58,570 bases of DNA from an uncultured Paracoccaceae bacterium (GCA_934500835.1 CAKSTR010000015.1:1-58570); one strand, 5' to 3'. Positions 16,931 through 27,687 are shown, numbered from the stretch's first letter. The notes: generated by a model from the sequence alone, not told the origin. A program made the numbers and translations.

Positions 16931-17733
16931 AGTGCCAAACTTTCCAAAACCCCTGGCGCGATCACGACACCAGGGCCGGGCTGATTCAAGACAGTGTCAC
17001 GCCCGCCAAGATGTTTGATCGGCGCATCGAGCAACTCATCCTGAACCGAAACCGCAGAGGGCTTCAGCTCAAACACCCTTGTATTGGGAGTGGCCGGCGA
17101 CGGATGAAGACTGGCGGCGGTCAAAAGCCCGTCGCTCCAGCCACGGGCATTCAACGCCGTCCCGCAGTCAGTGCAGAGCGTATCAATCTTGCGAAAACCG
17201 GCCACGCCTTCCGGGCATGCCGGGTCAAGGCCCAAGACATCGACCGTGCCGGTCCTAGTCAGACGGAGGTAGGCCGAACCGGTAAACTCACCCTCTCCTG
17301 CGGCCACTGGCATATCCACGGTGGCCTGCAGGGCGCGGGAGTCTTCGATCCGGGTCGTACAGAACGGCTGCTCAACCCAACTGATGCCCTGCTCGCCCAT
17401 AGCGCTCATGGTGCGGATCGCGGCTTCGCAATCCCAAACACCGCCATGACCAGCGGCGGTCATCAGTGAAAAATCCGACCCGAGTGTGCCGCGCATCATC
17501 GCCCCGGTGTCTTCACCCGCAATATCCCCGGCCGAGATCAGAGGCGGCGCAAAGCCGTGATCGATCACGGCCTTGACGGCAAAGGTGGCTTCTGGCGCAA
17601 GGGTTACCGCCCCGCCCCATCCCGAAACTCCACCCGCGGATGTGACCTCGACGACAGGAGTCGATTTCGCGCGCCCGAAATCATTGCCATCCTCATAGCG
17701 GATCGGCCAAGTTTTTATCGTCGAGATCCACAT
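16927..17733 (-). pseudogene. enolase-superfamily (mandelate racemase/muconate-lactonizing) protein with internal deletion
   Basis: The 268-residue frame is open, but normal members have about 360-390. The N-terminal capping domain (VVEVTSAGGVSGWGG) is followed at about residue 85 directly by GGVWDCEAAIRTMSAMGEQGISWVEQP. The part between, which normally carries the KxK or lysine motif on the second barrel strand and the first metal aspartate, is missing. The second acidic ligand (WVEQP) and AGEGEF remain, and LDPACPEGVAGFRKI matches the third-ligand side of the barrel. Without the deleted catalytic strand it should not work as an enzyme. It lies in the same operon as the AroE-like pair. Confidence 0.65.
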
Positions 17734-17759
17734 GCGCCACTCCTTCAGCCGTTCAGCGA

Positions 17760-19193
17760 TTACCCTTTGCGGGTGACGAAGCGGGTTTCCAGATAGGCTT
17801 CGATCGCCTCCGAGCCGCCCTCGGTGCCATGGCCGCTGTCCTTCATGCCGCCAAAGGGCACTTCGGGCAAAGCGATGCCAAGATGGTTGATGGTCACCAT
17901 GCCGGCCTCGATCTCATTGCCCAGACGGGTCGCGGTGGCCGTGTCCGAGGTATAGGCGTAGGAAGCCAGGCCGAAGGGGAGGCGGTTCGCTTCGGCAATC
18001 GCCTCGCCCAGATCGGTAAAGCGGTTGATCACGGCGATCGGGCCGAAGGGTTCTTCGTTCATGATCCGGGCTGAAAGCGGCACGTCGACCAGAACCGTCG
18101 GCTCGAAGAAATAGGCTTCATTGCCCAGACGGCGGCCGCCGGTGGTCAGGCGTGCGCCCTGATCGACGGCATCCTGCACCAGGGCCTCAAGTGCCGGCAC
18201 GCGGCGTTCGTTCGACAGCGGGCCCATTTCGGTCTCGGGGTTCAGACCGTCGCCGACCTTCACCTTCTTGGCCAATGCGGTGAAGCGATCGGCGAATTCG
18301 GCATGCAGGTTGTCTTGCACCAGGAAGCGGGTCGGCGAGACGCAGACTTGACCGGCATTGCGGAACTTGTGCATCCCGATCTGCGGCACCGCCAGATCCA
18401 GATCGGCATCGCCGGCGACGATCACCGGGGCATGACCGCCCAGCTCCATCGTGGCGCGCTTCATGTGCAGACCGGCCAAAGCCGCGAGCTGCTTGCCGAC
18501 CGGGGTCGAGCCGGTGAAGGAAATCTTGCGGATCACCGGGTGCGGGATCAGATATTCCGAAATCTCGGCCGGGACGCCGTAGACCAGGTTGACCACCCCT
18601 GCCGGGATACCCGCATCGGCAAAGACCCGGATCAACTCGGCCGGAGAGGCAGGGGTTTCCTCGGGGGCCTTGACGATGATCGAGCAACCTGCCGCCAAAG
18701 CCGCGCACAGCTTGCGGACGACCTGGTTGATCGGGAAGTTCCACGGCGTGAAGGCCGCCACAGGCCCGACCGGATGCTTGATGGTGATCTGCAGAACATC
18801 GGGGGCCCGCGACGGGATCACCTGGCCATAGGTGCGCTGCGCCTCGCCCGCGAACCAGTCGATCACATCGGCGGCGCCGGCGATCTCGACTTTGGCCTGG
18901 GCCAGCGGCTTGCCGTTTTCCTGAACCAGAACCACCGCGATGGCATCGGCGCGTTCGCGCAGCAGCACGGCGGCCTGACGCATCAGCTTGGCCCGGTCAT
19001 AGGCCGAGACGTTCTTCCAGACCTGAAAGCCGCGATCTACCGCGGCCAGGGCCGCATCCAGATCCTCGCGCGAGGCATGAGCGACGGTGCCGATCTCGCG
19101 CCCCGTGGCCGGATTGACGACAGGGATAATCCGGCCACCGGTGGCAGGTCGCCATGCGCCGTCAATGAAGAGTTCCGTGTTCGGATAGGTCAT
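17760..19193 (-). CDS. NAD(P)-dependent aldehyde dehydrogenase (succinate-semialdehyde dehydrogenase-like)
   Basis: A 477-residue soluble enzyme oxidising an aldehyde to a carboxylate. It has the cofactor motif [10 protein letters not shown], the general-base glutamate in [11 protein letters not shown], the catalytic cysteine in [11 protein letters not shown] and the C-terminal PFGG(M)KDSG(H)GTEGG segment. Full family length. The wording resembles GabD-type semialdehyde dehydrogenases. Its start overlaps the stop of the FadJ-like gene by ATGA. In the island it may oxidise an aldehyde produced by a transaminase or by the phospholyase at 38131. Confidence 0.9.
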   Translation of the reverse strand: MTYPNTELFIDGAWRPATGGRIIPVVNPATGREIGTVAHASREDLDAALAAVDRGFQVWKNVSAYDRAKLMRQAAVLLRERADAIAVVLVQENGKPLAQAKVEIAGAADVIDWFAGEAQRTYGQVIPSRAPDVLQITIKHPVGPVAAFTPWNFPINQVVRKLCAALAAGCSIIVKAPEETPASPAELIRVFADAGIPAGVVNLVYGVPAEISEYLIPHPVIRKISFTGSTPVGKQLAALAGLHMKRATMELGGHAPVIVAGDADLDLAVPQIGMHKFRNAGQVCVSPTRFLVQDNLHAEFADRFTALAKKVKVGDGLNPETEMGPLSNERRVPALEALVQDAVDQGARLTTGGRRLGNEAYFFEPTVLVDVPLSARIMNEEPFGPIAVINRFTDLGEAIAEANRLPFGLASYAYTSDTATATRLGNEIEAGMVTINHLGIALPEVPFGGMKDSGHGTEGGSEAIEAYLETRFVTRKG

Positions 19194-21157
19194 TTTGCGT
19201 CTCCCAAAGCGCCGTCCCGCCTTTTCGCGGCAATGAACATCGGTCCGCCCTTGCCGCGCGGAAAGCCGTAGCCGTGCACTTCGACAAGGTCGATCATCTC
19301 GGGTCCGCTGGCGATTCCCTCGTCCAGGATCTGCTGGCCTTCATCGGCCATCGCCGCCAGCAGCCGGGCAACGATCTCATCGGCGGGCAGTTTCTGTTCC
19401 GGCCCGGTCTTGATCGCGGCCAGAATGGCGTCGGCTTCGGCCGAGGCCAGAGGCTTGCGGTCGCCCGCCGCGTAGTCATACCAGCCGCCGCCGGTCTTCT
19501 GGCCCTTGCGCCCGGCGCGGACCAACAGATCGCCCGGGGTCAGCGGCACAGCCTCGCCACGGGCGCGGGCGGCTTCGCGGTTCATGTAAGAGATATCCAG
19601 CCCGGCCAGGTCCTGCATCTCGAACGGACCCATCGCATAGCCAAAGCCCCGCAGGGCCGCGTCGATGTCGGCATGGGGCACGCCGCTGATCACCATGGCC
19701 TCGGCCTCGGTGCGATAGCGTTTCAGGATGCGGTTGCCGATGAACCCCTCGCAGATACCCGACTGGACCGGCATCTTGCCCATCCGGCGCGCCAGATCGA
19801 AGACCGAGGCCAGAACCTCGGGCGCGGTTTCCGGGACCGGGATGATCTCCAGCAGCTTCATCACCTGCGCGGGACTGAAGAAATGCATGCCGATGAAGCG
19901 GTCCTGCCCGGCAAGGCCTTCGGCGATCAGCCGCGGGTCGATGTAAGAGGTGTTGGTCGCCAGTATGGTATCGGCGCGGCAGGTCTTGGCCAGGGCGGCA
20001 AAGACATCGCGCTTCACCTGCAGATCCTCGAACACCGCCTCGATCACCAAGTCGACGCTGGCCAGCGCCTCGTAGCTGGTGACGCCGGTGATGCCGGCCA
20101 TCCGGGCCTCGACATCCCGCTCGGAAATCAGCCCGCGCTTCGCGGCGGCGCCGAAGATGCCCTGCAGCGTGGTCATGGCGCGGGTCAGCGCGGCCTCGTC
20201 CCGTTCCATCAGCAAGACCGGCAGGCCGGCGTTGCGCAGGGCTGCGGTGATGCCAGCCCCCATCGTGCCGCCGCCGATTACGGCGGCTGTGGCCAAGGTG
20301 CGCGGGGTAATGCCGCGCAGGGCGGCGGGTTTCGGCGCGGCGCGTTCCGCAAAGAAGAGATAGCGCAAGGCGGCCGATTCCATTCCGGCCTTCAGGGTCA
20401 GGAAGGTCTCACGTTCCTGCGCAAGGCCCTTGTCGAAGCCTTGCTCGACACCCAGACGCAGGGCTTCAAAGGCCCGCAGCGGCGCGACCAGACCCTTGGC
20501 GGATTTGGCGATCCGGGCGCGGGCGGCGGTCCAGAACGCCTCGCCGGGATCTTCGACGCGGCGCTCGCGCGCCAGGGCAGGCAGCGGCTTGTCCAGGGCT
20601 ACGCGAGCAAAGGCGACGGCGCCCTCGACCAGGTCGCCCTCGATCACGCGGTCCAGATAGCCGGTCTTCAGGCCTGAGACATCGTTCAGCATCTTGTTCT
20701 CGGCCACCACCGGCAGCGCGGATTCGACGCCGATCAGCCGCGCCAGTCGCTGGGTTCCGCCTGCACCGGGGATGATACCCAGATTGATTTCGGGCAGGCC
20801 GAACTTGCTGCCCGGTGCCGCGACCCGCGACCGGCAGGCCATTGAAATCTCGACCCCGCCGCCCATGGTGGTGCCATGCATCGCCACGGTCCAGGGCTTG
20901 GTGGCGGTTTCGATCAGGGCCAGCAGGTCCGGCAAAAGCGGCGCCTCGGCCGGGCGGTCGAATTCCGAGATATCCGCGCCGCCGATGAACAGGCGGCCCG
21001 CGCCGGTGAAGACCACGGCACGCACGGCGGCATCGGCCTCGATCTGATGCGCCAGATCCCAAAGCTCCTGACGGATGGCTCGGCTCATCGCATTGACCGG
21101 CGGGTTGTCTATGGTCACTACGGCGATGCCGTCACGGTTCTCAAAGCGCACGCCCAT
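19190..21157 (-). CDS. bifunctional enoyl-CoA hydratase/3-hydroxyacyl-CoA dehydrogenase (FadJ/FadB-like)
   Basis: A 655-residue beta-oxidation protein. Residues about 1-200 form the crotonase half ([15 protein letters not shown] oxyanion region and [37 protein letters not shown]). The second half starts with the dinucleotide motif [21 protein letters not shown] (about 290-310), then the hydroxyacyl-CoA motif [20 protein letters not shown], and duplicate helical C-terminal domains. It would hydrate an enoyl-CoA and oxidise the product to 3-oxoacyl-CoA for the thiolase at 33400. The gene lies below a CoA-transferase gene and overlaps the aldehyde dehydrogenase start. Confidence 0.92.
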   Translation of the reverse strand: MGVRFENRDGIAVVTIDNPPVNAMSRAIRQELWDLAHQIEADAAVRAVVFTGAGRLFIGGADISEFDRPAEAPLLPDLLALIETATKPWTVAMHGTTMGGGVEISMACRSRVAAPGSKFGLPEINLGIIPGAGGTQRLARLIGVESALPVVAENKMLNDVSGLKTGYLDRVIEGDLVEGAVAFARVALDKPLPALARERRVEDPGEAFWTAARARIAKSAKGLVAPLRAFEALRLGVEQGFDKGLAQERETFLTLKAGMESAALRYLFFAERAAPKPAALRGITPRTLATAAVIGGGTMGAGITAALRNAGLPVLLMERDEAALTRAMTTLQGIFGAAAKRGLISERDVEARMAGITGVTSYEALASVDLVIEAVFEDLQVKRDVFAALAKTCRADTILATNTSYIDPRLIAEGLAGQDRFIGMHFFSPAQVMKLLEIIPVPETAPEVLASVFDLARRMGKMPVQSGICEGFIGNRILKRYRTEAEAMVISGVPHADIDAALRGFGYAMGPFEMQDLAGLDISYMNREAARARGEAVPLTPGDLLVRAGRKGQKTGGGWYDYAAGDRKPLASAEADAILAAIKTGPEQKLPADEIVARLLAAMADEGQQILDEGIASGPEMIDLVEVHGYGFPRGKGGPMFIAAKRRDGALGDAK

Positions 21158-21197
21158 ATCGAGGCTTTCTCTTGCTAGGGGTTCGACAGGTGCGAAA

Positions 21198-22442
21198 TCA
21201 GGCCGTGGCCTGTTCCGGTTGCGGGGCGGGCCGACGCACGCCGATCACGCCTTTCTTGGCCAAAGCTTCGACTTCATCGTTGCCGAAGCCCAAAACATTG
21301 GTCAGCACGGCCTGGGTATCCTCGCCCAGCAGGGGCGGGGCCTTGGGCGTCATGGCCTTTTGCGCCGCCAGCCCCTGGGCCGGGGCAACCACACGGACTT
21401 CGCCCAGTTCGGGGTGCTGGAGCACTTGTACCAGGCCGCGCTCGTTCTTGGCGGCTTGATCCAGGGCTTCCGAGACCGATTTCACCTTGCCCGCCGGAAC
21501 GCTGGCGGCATGGCAGGCGGCCAGCCAATGATCGGTGCCTTGTTCGCGCAGGATCACGGCCATCTCCTCCAACAGCGGATCGCGGTTCAGCGCCCGCTGA
21601 TGCGAGGTGACAAAGCGCGGATCGGTCGCCAGATGCGGGCGTGCGATCACATGGTTGCAGAAGTCCTGGAACATCCGGTCATTGCCAACGGCCAGGGCAA
21701 AGTTGCCATCGGCGGTGTCAAAGACCTGGTAGGGCACCACGGTCGGATGGGCATTGCCAAAGCGCGCGGGTTCTACCCCGGCGTTCAGATAGCCGGTGCC
21801 GACGTTGATCAGCATGTTCAGCGTCGTATCCAGCAGCGCCACGTCGATATGCTGGCCTTCGCCGGTATCGCGGCGCTGATAGAGCGCGGCGATGATCGAC
21901 TGGGTGGCGACCATGCCCCCCACGACATCGGCAAAGGCCACGCCCAGCCGGGTCGGAGGGCCATCGACCTGGCCGGTGATCGACATCATGCCGCTTTCGG
22001 CCTGCATCACGAAATCATAGCCCGGCCGGTCGCTTTCGGGGCCGGTCTGACCATAGCCCGAGATCGAGCAATAGACGATGCCGGGGTTGATCTTGCGGAC
22101 ATCCTCATAGCCGATGCCCAGCCGATCCACGGTGCCGGGCCGGAAATTCTCGACCACGACATCGGCCTTGGCTGCCAGATCCAGCACGATCTGGCGGCCT
22201 TCGGGGGCCTTCAGATCCACCGCGATCGACTGCTTGCCGCGATTGGCGCAAAGGTAATAGGTGCTGACGCCCTTGTAGTTCGGAACCGACCAGGCGCGGG
22301 TATCGTCACCGCCCTTGATATTCTCGATCTTCCAGATCTCGGCGCCCATGTCGCCCAACGACATCGTCGTCCAGGGACCGGCCAGCACGCGCGACAGATC
22401 AAGCACACGGATACCGTCCAGCGGCAGTTTCGGATGGGTCAT
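21198..22442 (-). CDS. family III CoA-transferase (CaiB/BaiF)
   Basis: A 414-residue enzyme moving CoA between carboxylic acids. The N-terminus reads [18 protein letters not shown], followed by [16 protein letters not shown] [23 protein letters not shown] and GYGQTGP, all family hallmarks; the catalytic aspartate would be in the motif [18 protein letters not shown] region. GGAGTGAG lies just upstream of the ATG. It can activate the pathway acid without ATP, which would bypass the broken CoA ligase at 7816. The acid and CoA donor are unknown. Confidence 0.9.
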   Translation of the reverse strand: MTHPKLPLDGIRVLDLSRVLAGPWTTMSLGDMGAEIWKIENIKGGDDTRAWSVPNYKGVSTYYLCANRGKQSIAVDLKAPEGRQIVLDLAAKADVVVENFRPGTVDRLGIGYEDVRKINPGIVYCSISGYGQTGPESDRPGYDFVMQAESGMMSITGQVDGPPTRLGVAFADVVGGMVATQSIIAALYQRRDTGEGQHIDVALLDTTLNMLINVGTGYLNAGVEPARFGNAHPTVVPYQVFDTADGNFALAVGNDRMFQDFCNHVIARPHLATDPRFVTSHQRALNRDPLLEEMAVILREQGTDHWLAACHAASVPAGKVKSVSEALDQAAKNERGLVQVLQHPELGEVRVVAPAQGLAAQKAMTPKAPPLLGEDTQAVLTNVLGFGNDEVEALAKKGVIGVRRPAPQPEQATA

Positions 22443-22524
22443 TTCTCACTCCATGGCGGGGGGCACGCAGGCCTCCCCCTTCCGCCCATGCGTCATGGGC
22501 GTGTATTCAAGGGTCGGGCGCGCT

Positions 22525-23367
22525 TCAGCGCGACCGGGGGTCAAAGTAATCGTGCAATCCGTCGCCGATGAAATTGAAGCCCAGGACGATGGTCAGGATT
22601 GCCAGGCCCGGCCCGAGGGCGATCCACCAGGAATAGAACTGGGTCGCTCCTTCCGAGATCATCGAGCCCCATTCCGGGGTGGGCGGGGTCGCGCCAAGGC
22701 CGATGAAGGACAGTGAGGCCGCCAGCAGGATCACCTGGCCCAGATCCATCGTGGCGCTGATCAGCACCGGGGTCCAGCACATCGGCAGGATATGGCGCCG
22801 CAGCACGCGGGCCTTGCCGGCACCGATGGCAACCGCAGCCTCGACATGTTCGCGCTCGCGCACCTCCAGCACCTGGGCGCGCATCAGGCGGGCGTAGACC
22901 GGCCACCAGACGATGACCATGGCGATGGCCGCATTGCCCAGGCCCGGCCCAAGCGAGGCGGCGACGGCCATGGCCAGCAGCATCGGCGGGAAGGACAGGG
23001 TCACATCGACCAGACGCATGATCGCCGCGCCGAAGAGGCCGCCGAAAAAGCCAGACAGGGCGCCCAGGGTTGCACCGATGGTAACTGCAATCGCCACGAC
23101 GGCCACGGCCAGCGGGATCGAATGCAAGGCGCCATGCAAGGTCCGGCTCCAGACATCCCGGCCAAGCGCATCGGTGCCGAACCAATGGTCCCAACTGGGC
23201 GACTGAAGGCGGCGGGCCACCATGTCCAGCGGGTTATAGGAGGTCATCCAGGGGGCGGCCACCGTGGCGATCAGCCAGAAGGCCACGATGGCAATGCCGA
23301 TCGCCAGTGGCAGGCTCAGCCAGCGGGGGCGGCGGAAACGGCGAGGGGATGCGGAAACTGTGGTCAT
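22525..23367 (-). CDS. dipeptide/oligopeptide ABC transporter permease (DppC/OppC type)
   Basis: A 280-residue inner-membrane permease with about six helices. After the first helix comes the N-terminal signature WFGTDALGRDVWSRTLHGA, typical of OppC/DppC, and later the EAA motif region EHVEAAVAIGAGKARVLRRHILP. It starts 3 bases below the DppB-type gene. The partner ATPase is at 9923 and the binding protein at 30013. Together they would import a peptide-like or amine-bearing solute. Confidence 0.92.
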   Translation of the reverse strand: MTTVSASPRRFRRPRWLSLPLAIGIAIVAFWLIATVAAPWMTSYNPLDMVARRLQSPSWDHWFGTDALGRDVWSRTLHGALHSIPLAVAVVAIAVTIGATLGALSGFFGGLFGAAIMRLVDVTLSFPPMLLAMAVAASLGPGLGNAAIAMVIVWWPVYARLMRAQVLEVREREHVEAAVAIGAGKARVLRRHILPMCWTPVLISATMDLGQVILLAASLSFIGLGATPPTPEWGSMISEGATQFYSWWIALGPGLAILTIVLGFNFIGDGLHDYFDPRSR

Positions 23368-23369
23368 GT

Positions 23370-24383
23370 CTACCCCAAACGCACGCGCGGGTTGGCCATC
23401 ACATAAGCGATGTCAGTAAGTAGGTTGGTGAAGAGGAAGATCACGCCGCCGACGATGGTCACTCCGATGATGGCCGGGAAGTCCAGACCGCGGGCGGCCT
23501 CGACTGCGTAAGAGCCCATGCCCGGCCAGGAGAAGATCGTCTCGGTCAGCACGGCGCCGGTCAGCAGGTAGGCGAAGGAATAGCCGATCACCGTCAGCGT
23601 TGGCACCATGGTGTTGCGCAGCGCATGGCGCACCACGACGCGGAACTCGCTGGCACCCTTGGCGCGGGCGGTGCGGATGAAGTCGCGGCTCAAAACCTCA
23701 AGCATATTTGCGCGGACCAGACGCGAGATCGACCCGGCGACGGCCCAGCCCAATACGAAGGCGGGCAGGATCAAATGCCACAACGCGTTGAGGAATAGCC
23801 GGAAGTTGCCGTCCACCAAGGTGTCGATGAGCATAAAGCCGGTGACCCGTGGGGGCAGCGCCGCCCTTGGGTCCAATCGCCCCGGCCCAGGCAATATCCC
23901 CCATTGCACAGAGAAGACGTAGAGCAGCGCAAGGCCCATCCAGAACACCGGCACCGAAGAGCCGATCAGCGCAAAGACCCGTGAGATATGGTCGATGGGC
24001 GTGTTGTGGAACGCCGCCGCCAGAACCCCCAGCGAAATGCCGATCAGCGAAGCGATGATGATGGCTGCCGTCACCAGCTCCATCGTGGCGGGCAGGCGGT
24101 AGAACACATCCTGGGCCACCGGGCGGCGGGTGATGAACGAGGTGCCCATGTCGCCGGTGGCAAGGTTGCTGACATAGATGAGATACCGCTCGGGCAGGCT
24201 GCGATCGAGCCCCCAACGCTCTTTCGCCGCGGCCACCGCCTCAGGGTTGTTCATCTGGCGATCCGAGACGATCGAGGCCAGCTGATCACCCTTGGTCAAT
24301 GTGGTCAGCAGGAAGGCAAGCGTCACCACCCCAAGGATAAGGAAGGGCATCGCGACCAGACGGCGCAGGATGTAGCGGATCAC
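23370..24383 (-). CDS. dipeptide/oligopeptide ABC transporter permease (DppB/OppB type)
   Basis: A 337-residue permease. It opens with MIRYILRRLVAMPFLILGV, the usual OppB/DppB N-terminus. The EAA loop is DFIRTARAKGASEFRVVVRHALRNTMVP (about residues 230-255), and TGAVLTETIFSWPGMGSYAVEAA follows. It is the first gene of the longest transcription unit in the island, which runs through CoA transferase, FadJ, aldehyde dehydrogenase, AroE-like genes, iclR and E2. Operator site B lies about 130 bases upstream of its start. Confidence 0.92.
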   Translation of the reverse strand: MIRYILRRLVAMPFLILGVVTLAFLLTTLTKGDQLASIVSDRQMNNPEAVAAAKERWGLDRSLPERYLIYVSNLATGDMGTSFITRRPVAQDVFYRLPATMELVTAAIIIASLIGISLGVLAAAFHNTPIDHISRVFALIGSSVPVFWMGLALLYVFSVQWGILPGPGRLDPRAALPPRVTGFMLIDTLVDGNFRLFLNALWHLILPAFVLGWAVAGSISRLVRANMLEVLSRDFIRTARAKGASEFRVVVRHALRNTMVPTLTVIGYSFAYLLTGAVLTETIFSWPGMGSYAVEAARGLDFPAIIGVTIVGGVIFLFTNLLTDIAYVMANPRVRLG

Positions 24384-24508
24384 AAGTTATTCCTTCCCCT
24401 TGGTGTCGTCGGAACACGACAGCATGCAAGCAACGTAAGGCAGCGCCTGCGGCTGTCGTTCACAGTTGGCCCATTTATTCATGCGGCATCGCAGGGCGTC
24501 AACTTAAA

Positions 24509-24523
24509 TGAAATTATGTTCCA
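24509..24523. promoter_or_regulatory. IclR-type operator, site B
   Basis: TGAAATTATGTTCCA, that is TGGAACATAATTTCA on the minus strand. It lies upstream of the DppB-type gene, just past the stop of the class II aldolase gene. Confidence 0.7.
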
Positions 24524-24526
24524 ATA

Positions 24527-25171
24527 TTATTTCTGTTGGCCGTAGGTGCGATAGCGTTGATGCGCCTCGACAAGCTCGTCAGCGTTCAAAAGCTGCGGCT
24601 CCCCGGCGGCGCGGGCAAGCAGATATTGCTTGGACAGCATCTCAAGCCGATCTGCGCGGCCCAGGGCGGTGGCCATATCGGGGCCCAGCGTCACCACGCC
24701 ATGATTTGCCATGAGGCAAGCAGAATAGACCTCGCCAAGCGCGTTGATCACCGTGCCCGCAAGCGCGGGGCTGCCAAAGCAGGCATAGCTGGCGCAGGGG
24801 ATTTCATTGCCGCCAAAACCGGCGATCATATAGTGAAAGGGCGGGATGGCGCGGCGCAGGGCTGACAGCGCGGTGGCATGGTCGGAATGGCAATGCACCA
24901 CCGCCCCGGCTTTCGGACGGGTTTGATAGATTCGGGCGTGGATCTCCCATTCCGAAGACGGCTGCCAATCGCCAGCCCATGTGCCATCAAGAGCCATCTC
25001 GACAATCTGATCCAGGCGGATGTGTTCGGGCAGGATTCCAGTCGGAGTGACCAGCATGCCCGCCCCATGACGCAGGCTGAAATTGCCAACCGTGCCCCGG
25101 TTCAGTCCAAGCGTGACCGAGCGCCGGGCGGCTTCGATCAGGATCTGGCGCGGGTCCTGTGGGGTGTTCAT
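24527..25171 (-). CDS. class II aldolase family protein (OtnC/LtnC-like)
   Basis: A 214-residue zinc-dependent aldolase/epimerase/decarboxylase fold. Zinc ligands are seen in VVHCHSDHATAL (HxH...) and in the later GHGV-like segment MANHGVVTLG. Starting ATG at 25171 has GAGG 5 bases upstream; an earlier in-frame start at 25216 overlaps the kinase gene. Paired with the DUF1537 kinase next door, it matches the known 3-oxo-tetronate 4-phosphate decarboxylase role in four-carbon acid-sugar breakdown. The dehydrogenase that normally comes first in that route is not seen here. Confidence 0.85.
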   Translation of the reverse strand: MNTPQDPRQILIEAARRSVTLGLNRGTVGNFSLRHGAGMLVTPTGILPEHIRLDQIVEMALDGTWAGDWQPSSEWEIHARIYQTRPKAGAVVHCHSDHATALSALRRAIPPFHYMIAGFGGNEIPCASYACFGSPALAGTVINALGEVYSACLMANHGVVTLGPDMATALGRADRLEMLSKQYLLARAAGEPQLLNADELVEAHQRYRTYGQQK

Positions 25172-25178
25172 CTGGTCC

Positions 25179-26465
25179 TCAATCCCTGTGTTGCCCGGCA
25201 CGGAGCAAGATATCATCGTCTCCCAGCTTGCCGGGCTTCAAGAACAGCCAGCAGGGCGACTGCGTCAGATCATCCGACAGGCATTCACCGGTGCCCAAAG
25301 CGCCTTCGGGCAAGGCGCGCAGCCGCGTCAGCCCCAGCGCCGCGACAACCGCGCCCGAGGTTTCGCCCCCGGTGACGCTGAACCTGGCATGGCCGCGCGC
25401 GCGCAATCCGGCCGCGATCCCCGCCAGCAGGTTTTCGGCCCGCCGCGCCGCAGCCAGGGCGCCAAACCTGGCCTGAACCTTGACCAACTCGTCCACGTCA
25501 CAGGCGGTCGAAATGGCGAAAGAGCCGCTTTGCGCATCGGCCCATTCCAGGGTGGCGGCGATCTGCGCGGCCTCCTCGGCATCGGCTAACAAATCCAGCG
25601 GCAGGACCGGCTGGGCAGAGGCCAGAACCCGCTGCTGGCGCATCGCCACAGGTCCGGTACTGCCGATCAGCGAAACCACCGGTCCCGATGCGGGGCGGGG
25701 CGGCAGGGTGGGACTGGCCGGGCGATCGCTTCCGGCTTTGGCCAGCCGAAGCCCAAGGGCGACGATCAGCGGGTCGCTGGCGGCGATGGGCAGGCCCGTT
25801 TCGGCGGCTTGCCGAGCGGTCTGCGCCACATCGCCTTCGTCGCTGGTGTCGAAAAGCACATGTCCTGCCCCCTCGTCGATCAGGCCCTGAAGGGCGGCGC
25901 GGGTCGCCTCTGCCCCGTTCACCAGTGTCAGATGCGAGATCAGCCGCACCGGATGCGGGGTCTGGCGGCCGAGGAACCGCACCAGATCGGGGTCTTCCAT
26001 CGGGGTCAGCGGATCGAACCTTTTGATCGACTCGCTGACCAGCCGGTGGCGGTAAAAGAGATAGCCGTGATGCACCGTCGCACCGAACCGAGGGAAGCCC
26101 GCGCTCATCAGCACCGGACGGCGGCCGGTGCGACCGGCCAGAAGATCCGCCGCCGGGCCGATGTTTCCGGCAGCGGTGGAATCAAAGGATGCGCAGGCCT
26201 TGTAGGCCAGCTGACGACAGCCCGCCCGCACCAGCGCGTCGCAGGCGGTGCCGATCTCGGCCAAGGCCTCTGCCACCAAGATCGTGCGGCTGCGGCCCGC
26301 GACTACAACGACCGGAGCCGTTTCCTGCCCCAAGGCCCCGGGCGTCAAGGCGACAGGGCAGCATACCCCCGCCGATTCCAACAGCGCCGCCACCAGGACG
26401 GCGCCGGTGAAATCATCGGCAATCACCCCAAGCGCGGGGCCAAGGGAATGCTGCCGCACGCTCAT
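25179..26465 (-). CDS. DUF1537 four-carbon acid-sugar kinase (OtnK/LtnK-like)
   Basis: A 428-residue kinase of the DUF1537 family. The N-terminal domain has LGVIADDFTGAVLVAALL, the family hallmark with the catalytic aspartates, and the C-terminal domain has the ATP-binding FSVTGGETSGAVVAALGL. Its ATG overlaps the acyl-CoA dehydrogenase stop (ATGA). Known relatives phosphorylate 3-oxo-tetronates or threonates, feeding the adjacent class II aldolase protein. In this operon it sits below an acyl-CoA dehydrogenase, an unusual companion. Its actual sugar acid is not known. Confidence 0.87.
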   Translation of the reverse strand: MSVRQHSLGPALGVIADDFTGAVLVAALLESAGVCCPVALTPGALGQETAPVVVVAGRSRTILVAEALAEIGTACDALVRAGCRQLAYKACASFDSTAAGNIGPAADLLAGRTGRRPVLMSAGFPRFGATVHHGYLFYRHRLVSESIKRFDPLTPMEDPDLVRFLGRQTPHPVRLISHLTLVNGAEATRAALQGLIDEGAGHVLFDTSDEGDVAQTARQAAETGLPIAASDPLIVALGLRLAKAGSDRPASPTLPPRPASGPVVSLIGSTGPVAMRQQRVLASAQPVLPLDLLADAEEAAQIAATLEWADAQSGSFAISTACDVDELVKVQARFGALAAARRAENLLAGIAAGLRARGHARFSVTGGETSGAVVAALGLTRLRALPEGALGTGECLSDDLTQSPCWLFLKPGKLGDDDILLRAGQHRD

Positions 26466-27604
26466 GCGTCCGCGCACATCTCGCGGGCGATGATGATCTG
26501 CTGGATCTGCGAGGTGCCTTCATACAGACGGAACAGCCGCACATCGCGGTAGAAATGCTCGACCGCGAAGTCCTGAATATAGCCCGAGCCGCCGTGGATC
26601 TGCACGGCGCGATCGGCCACACGGCCCACCATCTCCGAGCAGAACAGCTTGCAGCCCGCAGCTTCCTTGATAATCCGCTCGCCCTTGTCGAACAGGCGGG
26701 CGGTTTCCAGCACCATCGAGCGACCGGCCCAGGCCTCGGTGCCGCTGTCGGCCAGCATCGCCTGGATCAGCTGATGCTGTGCGATCGGCTTGCCGAATTG
26801 CGAGCGGGTGGTGGCGAATTTCACCGATTCGTCACAAAGGCGATTGGCCTGGCCGACGCAGATCGACGAGATATGCAACCGGCCCCGGTTCAGCACCTTC
26901 ATCGCGGTCTTGAAGCCTTGCCCCTCGACCCCGCCGATCACGGTGTCGGCCGGGATGCGAACATTGTCCAAGATCACATCGCAGGTCTTGGTGCCGCGTT
27001 GCCCCATTTTGCGGTCGGGTCGGCCCAAGGTGATGCCGGGGGTATCCGCGGGAACCAGGAAGGCGGTCACGCCGCTGGGGCCAGGGCGGCCAGTGCGCGC
27101 CATCAGGGTGAAGACGCCGGCCACCGGGGCATTGGTGATGAAGCGCTTGGTGCCGTTCAGGATGTAGTGATCGCCGTCACGGACAGCGGTGGTGCGCACC
27201 GCACCGGCATCCGAACCGACATCCGGCTCGGTCAGCGCGAAAGAGCCGATCACTTCACCCGAGGCCATCCGCGGCAGCCAGTATTGCTTTTGCGCCTCGG
27301 TCCCATCGACGATGATGCCCTGCGATCCGATGCCATTGTTGGTGCCAAACACCGAACGGAAGGCGGCCGAGGCGCGGCCCAGTTCGAAGCCGACAGTGAC
27401 CTCTTCTTCCATCGTCAGGCCAAGACCACCGTATTCTACCGGAATCGACATGCCGAACAGGCCAAGGCTGCGCATCTCGTCGACCAGCGCGTCGGGAATC
27501 GCATTGTCTTCCTCGACCTGGGCTTCGGCCGGAATCAGGCGCTCGTCGACAAAGCGGCGGACGGTATCGACGAGTCCAGCCAGCAAATCCGGATCTCTAA
27601 TCAT
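26462..27604 (-). CDS. acyl-CoA dehydrogenase
   Basis: A 380-residue FAD flavoenzyme that oxidises acyl-CoA to enoyl-CoA. It has the family motifs GSFALTEPDVGSDAG (flavin/substrate), FGKPIAQHQLIQAMLAD, and the C-terminal segment QIHGGSGYIQDFAVEHFYRD with YRDVRLFRLYEGTSQIQ, where the catalytic glutamate is YEGTS. The length fits. AAGGAAAA lies before the ATG. It is the first gene of a three-gene unit with the kinase and aldolase genes and is divergent from the fused E1 gene, with operator site C between them. Chain length is not evident. Confidence 0.92.
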   Translation of the reverse strand: MIRDPDLLAGLVDTVRRFVDERLIPAEAQVEEDNAIPDALVDEMRSLGLFGMSIPVEYGGLGLTMEEEVTVGFELGRASAAFRSVFGTNNGIGSQGIIVDGTEAQKQYWLPRMASGEVIGSFALTEPDVGSDAGAVRTTAVRDGDHYILNGTKRFITNAPVAGVFTLMARTGRPGPSGVTAFLVPADTPGITLGRPDRKMGQRGTKTCDVILDNVRIPADTVIGGVEGQGFKTAMKVLNRGRLHISSICVGQANRLCDESVKFATTRSQFGKPIAQHQLIQAMLADSGTEAWAGRSMVLETARLFDKGERIIKEAAGCKLFCSEMVGRVADRAVQIHGGSGYIQDFAVEHFYRDVRLFRLYEGTSQIQQIIIAREMCADA

Positions 27605-27687
27605 GGCATTTTCCTTATCGGCGCGGGCTTGAAGAATTTAGTTGCGCCTAAAGGCTGGCACAGCTTAACTTGCGCTTCAACAAGAAA

